Origin: Burkholderiales bacterium | GTDB taxonomy: Bacteria; Pseudomonadota; Gammaproteobacteria; Burkholderiales; SG8-39 | Assembly: GCA_020846575.1 (NCBI GenBank) | Contig: JADLDQ010000202.1 | Location: forward strand, 1-5,946 | DNA length: 5,946 nt | Reading direction: 5' to 3' | Shown: one piece after another, positions 4,774-5,946 of the stretch | How the letters are laid out: each line of letters starts with the position of its first letter | How positions within the stretch are numbered: the stretch's first letter is position 1 | Made by a program: the position numbers and the translations under genes | Notes under the pieces: generated by a model | What the model was told of the DNA's origin: nothing | Databases searched by the model: none | What the model saw: the letters and a program-made list of their open reading frames with translations, nothing else

Positions 4774-5946
4774 CTAGTCGTGCTGCATGCCCTTCACCCA
4801 GGCGAGTTCGCCCTTGGGCACGCGAATCGAGTCGACGAAGTCCTGCATCTCCTGCGACGGCTCCCTGGTCATCAGGCTGACCACGATGGTCACGACGAAC
4901 GCCACCGGCAGCCCGAACAGCGCGCTCGAGATGTTGCGGATGCCCCACCACAGCGGCATGTCGAAGTAGCGCGTACCGATCAGATACACCAGGCAGACGG
5001 TGAAGCCGCAGACCATGCCGGCGACCGCGCCGGCCGCGGTGGTGCGCTTCCACCAGATGCCGAGCACCAGCGGCACGAACAGGCCCGCCGCCGCCAGCGA
5101 GAACGCCCACGCCACCATCTGGATGATACCCGCGGGACGCGTGCCGGCGACCGCAGCCGCGATGATCGCGACGCCGACCAGCAGGACGCGCGCCACCGTC
5201 AGCCGACGCACCGTGGAGGCGCGCGGGTCGATCAGCTTGTAGTAGACGTCGTGGCTCAGCGCGTTGGCGATGGCGAGCAGCAGGCCGTCGGCGGTCGAGA
5301 GCGCCGCCGCCAGTCCACCGGCGGCCACCAGGCCGGAGATCACGTACGGCAGGCCCGCGATCTCCGGCATCGAAAGGACGATGATGTCCTGGTTGATGAT
5401 GAACTCCGAGAGCTGCAGGATGCCGTCGTTGTTCGCGTCCTTGAGCGTGAGCAGCCCGCCGACCTGCGACCAGTTCTGCACCCAGGCGGGCAGCTGCGAG
5501 ATCTGCTGGCCGATCACCTCGCGGTACACCTCGCGCTTGGCGAATGCCGCGTAGGCCGGCGCGGTGAAATAGAGCAGGAAGATGAAGAAGATGCTCCAGC
5601 CCACCGAGGTGCGCGCGTCGCGCACGTTGGGCGTGGTGAAGTAGCGCATCAGGATGTGCGGCAGCGAGGCGGTGCCCACCATCAGGCACAGCACCAGCGC
5701 CCAGAAGTTGTGGAATTCCACCCAGCTGAACTGGCCCTTGGCGTCCACGTAAGGCGCGACGTGGTGCCTCGCGATGTTGTTCTTGGTCTCGAAGTCCGCG
5801 ATCTCCTTGAGCGCGCTGCCGTAGGTCAGCTCGGGGATCGGGATGCCGTAGAGCTGGATCGACAGCCAGACCACGGGCACGAGGTAGGCGATGATCAGGA
5901 TGATGTACTGCGCCACCTGCGTCCAGGTCACCGCGCGCATGCCGCC
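4774..5946 (-). CDS. Sodium:solute symporter, large VC_2705/ActP-like subfamily (C-terminal 390 residues; 5' end outside the window)
   Basis: The visible frame enters as GGMRAVTWTQVAQY, the conserved SSS-family motif that sits mid-protein, so the ATG at 5940 is internal and the gene continues beyond 5946. Further family marks are PHILMRYFTTPNVRDARTSVGW and LVAAGGLAAALSTADGLLLA; the latter is the helix carrying Ser and Thr residues of the sodium site in this fold. I count about seven or eight membrane helices in the visible part. The extended loop before PEIAGLPYVISG contains a canonical EF-hand calcium loop (DANNDGILQLSE, bases 5404-5439). Relatives couple sodium uptake to import of acetate or other short organic acids across the inner membrane. 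The subfamily call is from recalled sequence resemblance, and the substrate is inferred only at the level of small carboxylates. The stop codon is followed by an intrinsic terminator. Confidence 0.93.
   Translation of the reverse strand, partial: GGMRAVTWTQVAQYIILIIAYLVPVVWLSIQLYGIPIPELTYGSALKEIADFETKNNIARHHVAPYVDAKGQFSWVEFHNFWALVLCLMVGTASLPHILMRYFTTPNVRDARTSVGWSIFFIFLLYFTAPAYAAFAKREVYREVIGQQISQLPAWVQNWSQVGGLLTLKDANNDGILQLSEFIINQDIIVLSMPEIAGLPYVISGLVAAGGLAAALSTADGLLLAIANALSHDVYYKLIDPRASTVRRLTVARVLLVGVAIIAAAVAGTRPAGIIQMVAWAFSLAAAGLFVPLVLGIWWKRTTAAGAVAGMVCGFTVCLVYLIGTRYFDMPLWWGIRNISSALFGLPVAFVVTIVVSLMTREPSQEMQDFVDSIRVPKGELAWVKGMQHD

Noticed and set aside
4715..5689. A 324-residue open frame on the minus strand in a second frame across the symporter
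   Set aside because: It is His/Arg/Gly-rich and a frame-shifted copy of the symporter coding sequence, which has clear family motifs.
5938..5940. ATG at 5940 as the start of the symporter
   Set aside because: The frame continues upstream as Gly-Gly, completing the conserved GGMRAVTWTQ motif found in the middle of SSS proteins, so this methionine is internal.

Overview
The window is GC-rich DNA with dense coding. It looks like a betaproteobacterium, most likely Burkholderiales or a relative. The main reason is a Bug/TctC-type periplasmic solute-binding protein, a family greatly expanded in that group, beside a TetR regulator and a PhyH-type dioxygenase. The taxonomic call is an inference from gene content. 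I see no tRNA, rRNA, CRISPR array, complete insertion sequence or phage gene.

Left part (1-2664), a catabolic or uptake locus: a Bug/TctC solute-binding protein gene runs leftward off the window edge. A TetR/AcrR-family regulator is divergent from it. The 66-bp spacer is AT-rich and holds two overlapping perfect palindromes that are good operator candidates. After the regulator come about 540 bp without a convincing gene, containing an exact 18-bp tandem duplication. Then comes a complete Fe(II)/2-oxoglutarate dioxygenase of the phytanoyl-CoA dioxygenase (PhyH) family with its metal ligands intact. The simplest reading is that the TetR protein controls the binding-protein gene and itself, and perhaps the dioxygenase, in response to an unidentified organic acid or a derivative.

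Middle part (2813-4426), a compact divergon of small proteins of unknown function: two small membrane proteins (one YggT-like) form a leftward two-gene operon. Only 25 bp away, a rightward pair begins: a 202-residue soluble helical protein and a 122-residue two-helix membrane protein ending in a Cys4 zinc-ribbon-like knuckle. The tight packing suggests shared regulation, and possibly one envelope-linked process.

Right part (4423-5946), all leftward: a small predicted lipoprotein whose stop codon overlaps that of the zinc-ribbon gene, a strong intrinsic terminator, and the C-terminal 390 residues of a sodium:solute symporter. The symporter resembles the large VC_2705-like subfamily related to acetate permease ActP and carries a canonical EF-hand calcium loop. 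The terminator lies between the symporter and the lipoprotein, so lipoprotein expression needs read-through or a promoter inside the symporter gene.

No obvious new system such as a defence island, retron or novel RNA is visible. The best leads are the unknown four-gene divergon, the overlapping operator palindromes, the hairpin at the end of the TetR domain, and the terminator placed just before the lipoprotein.
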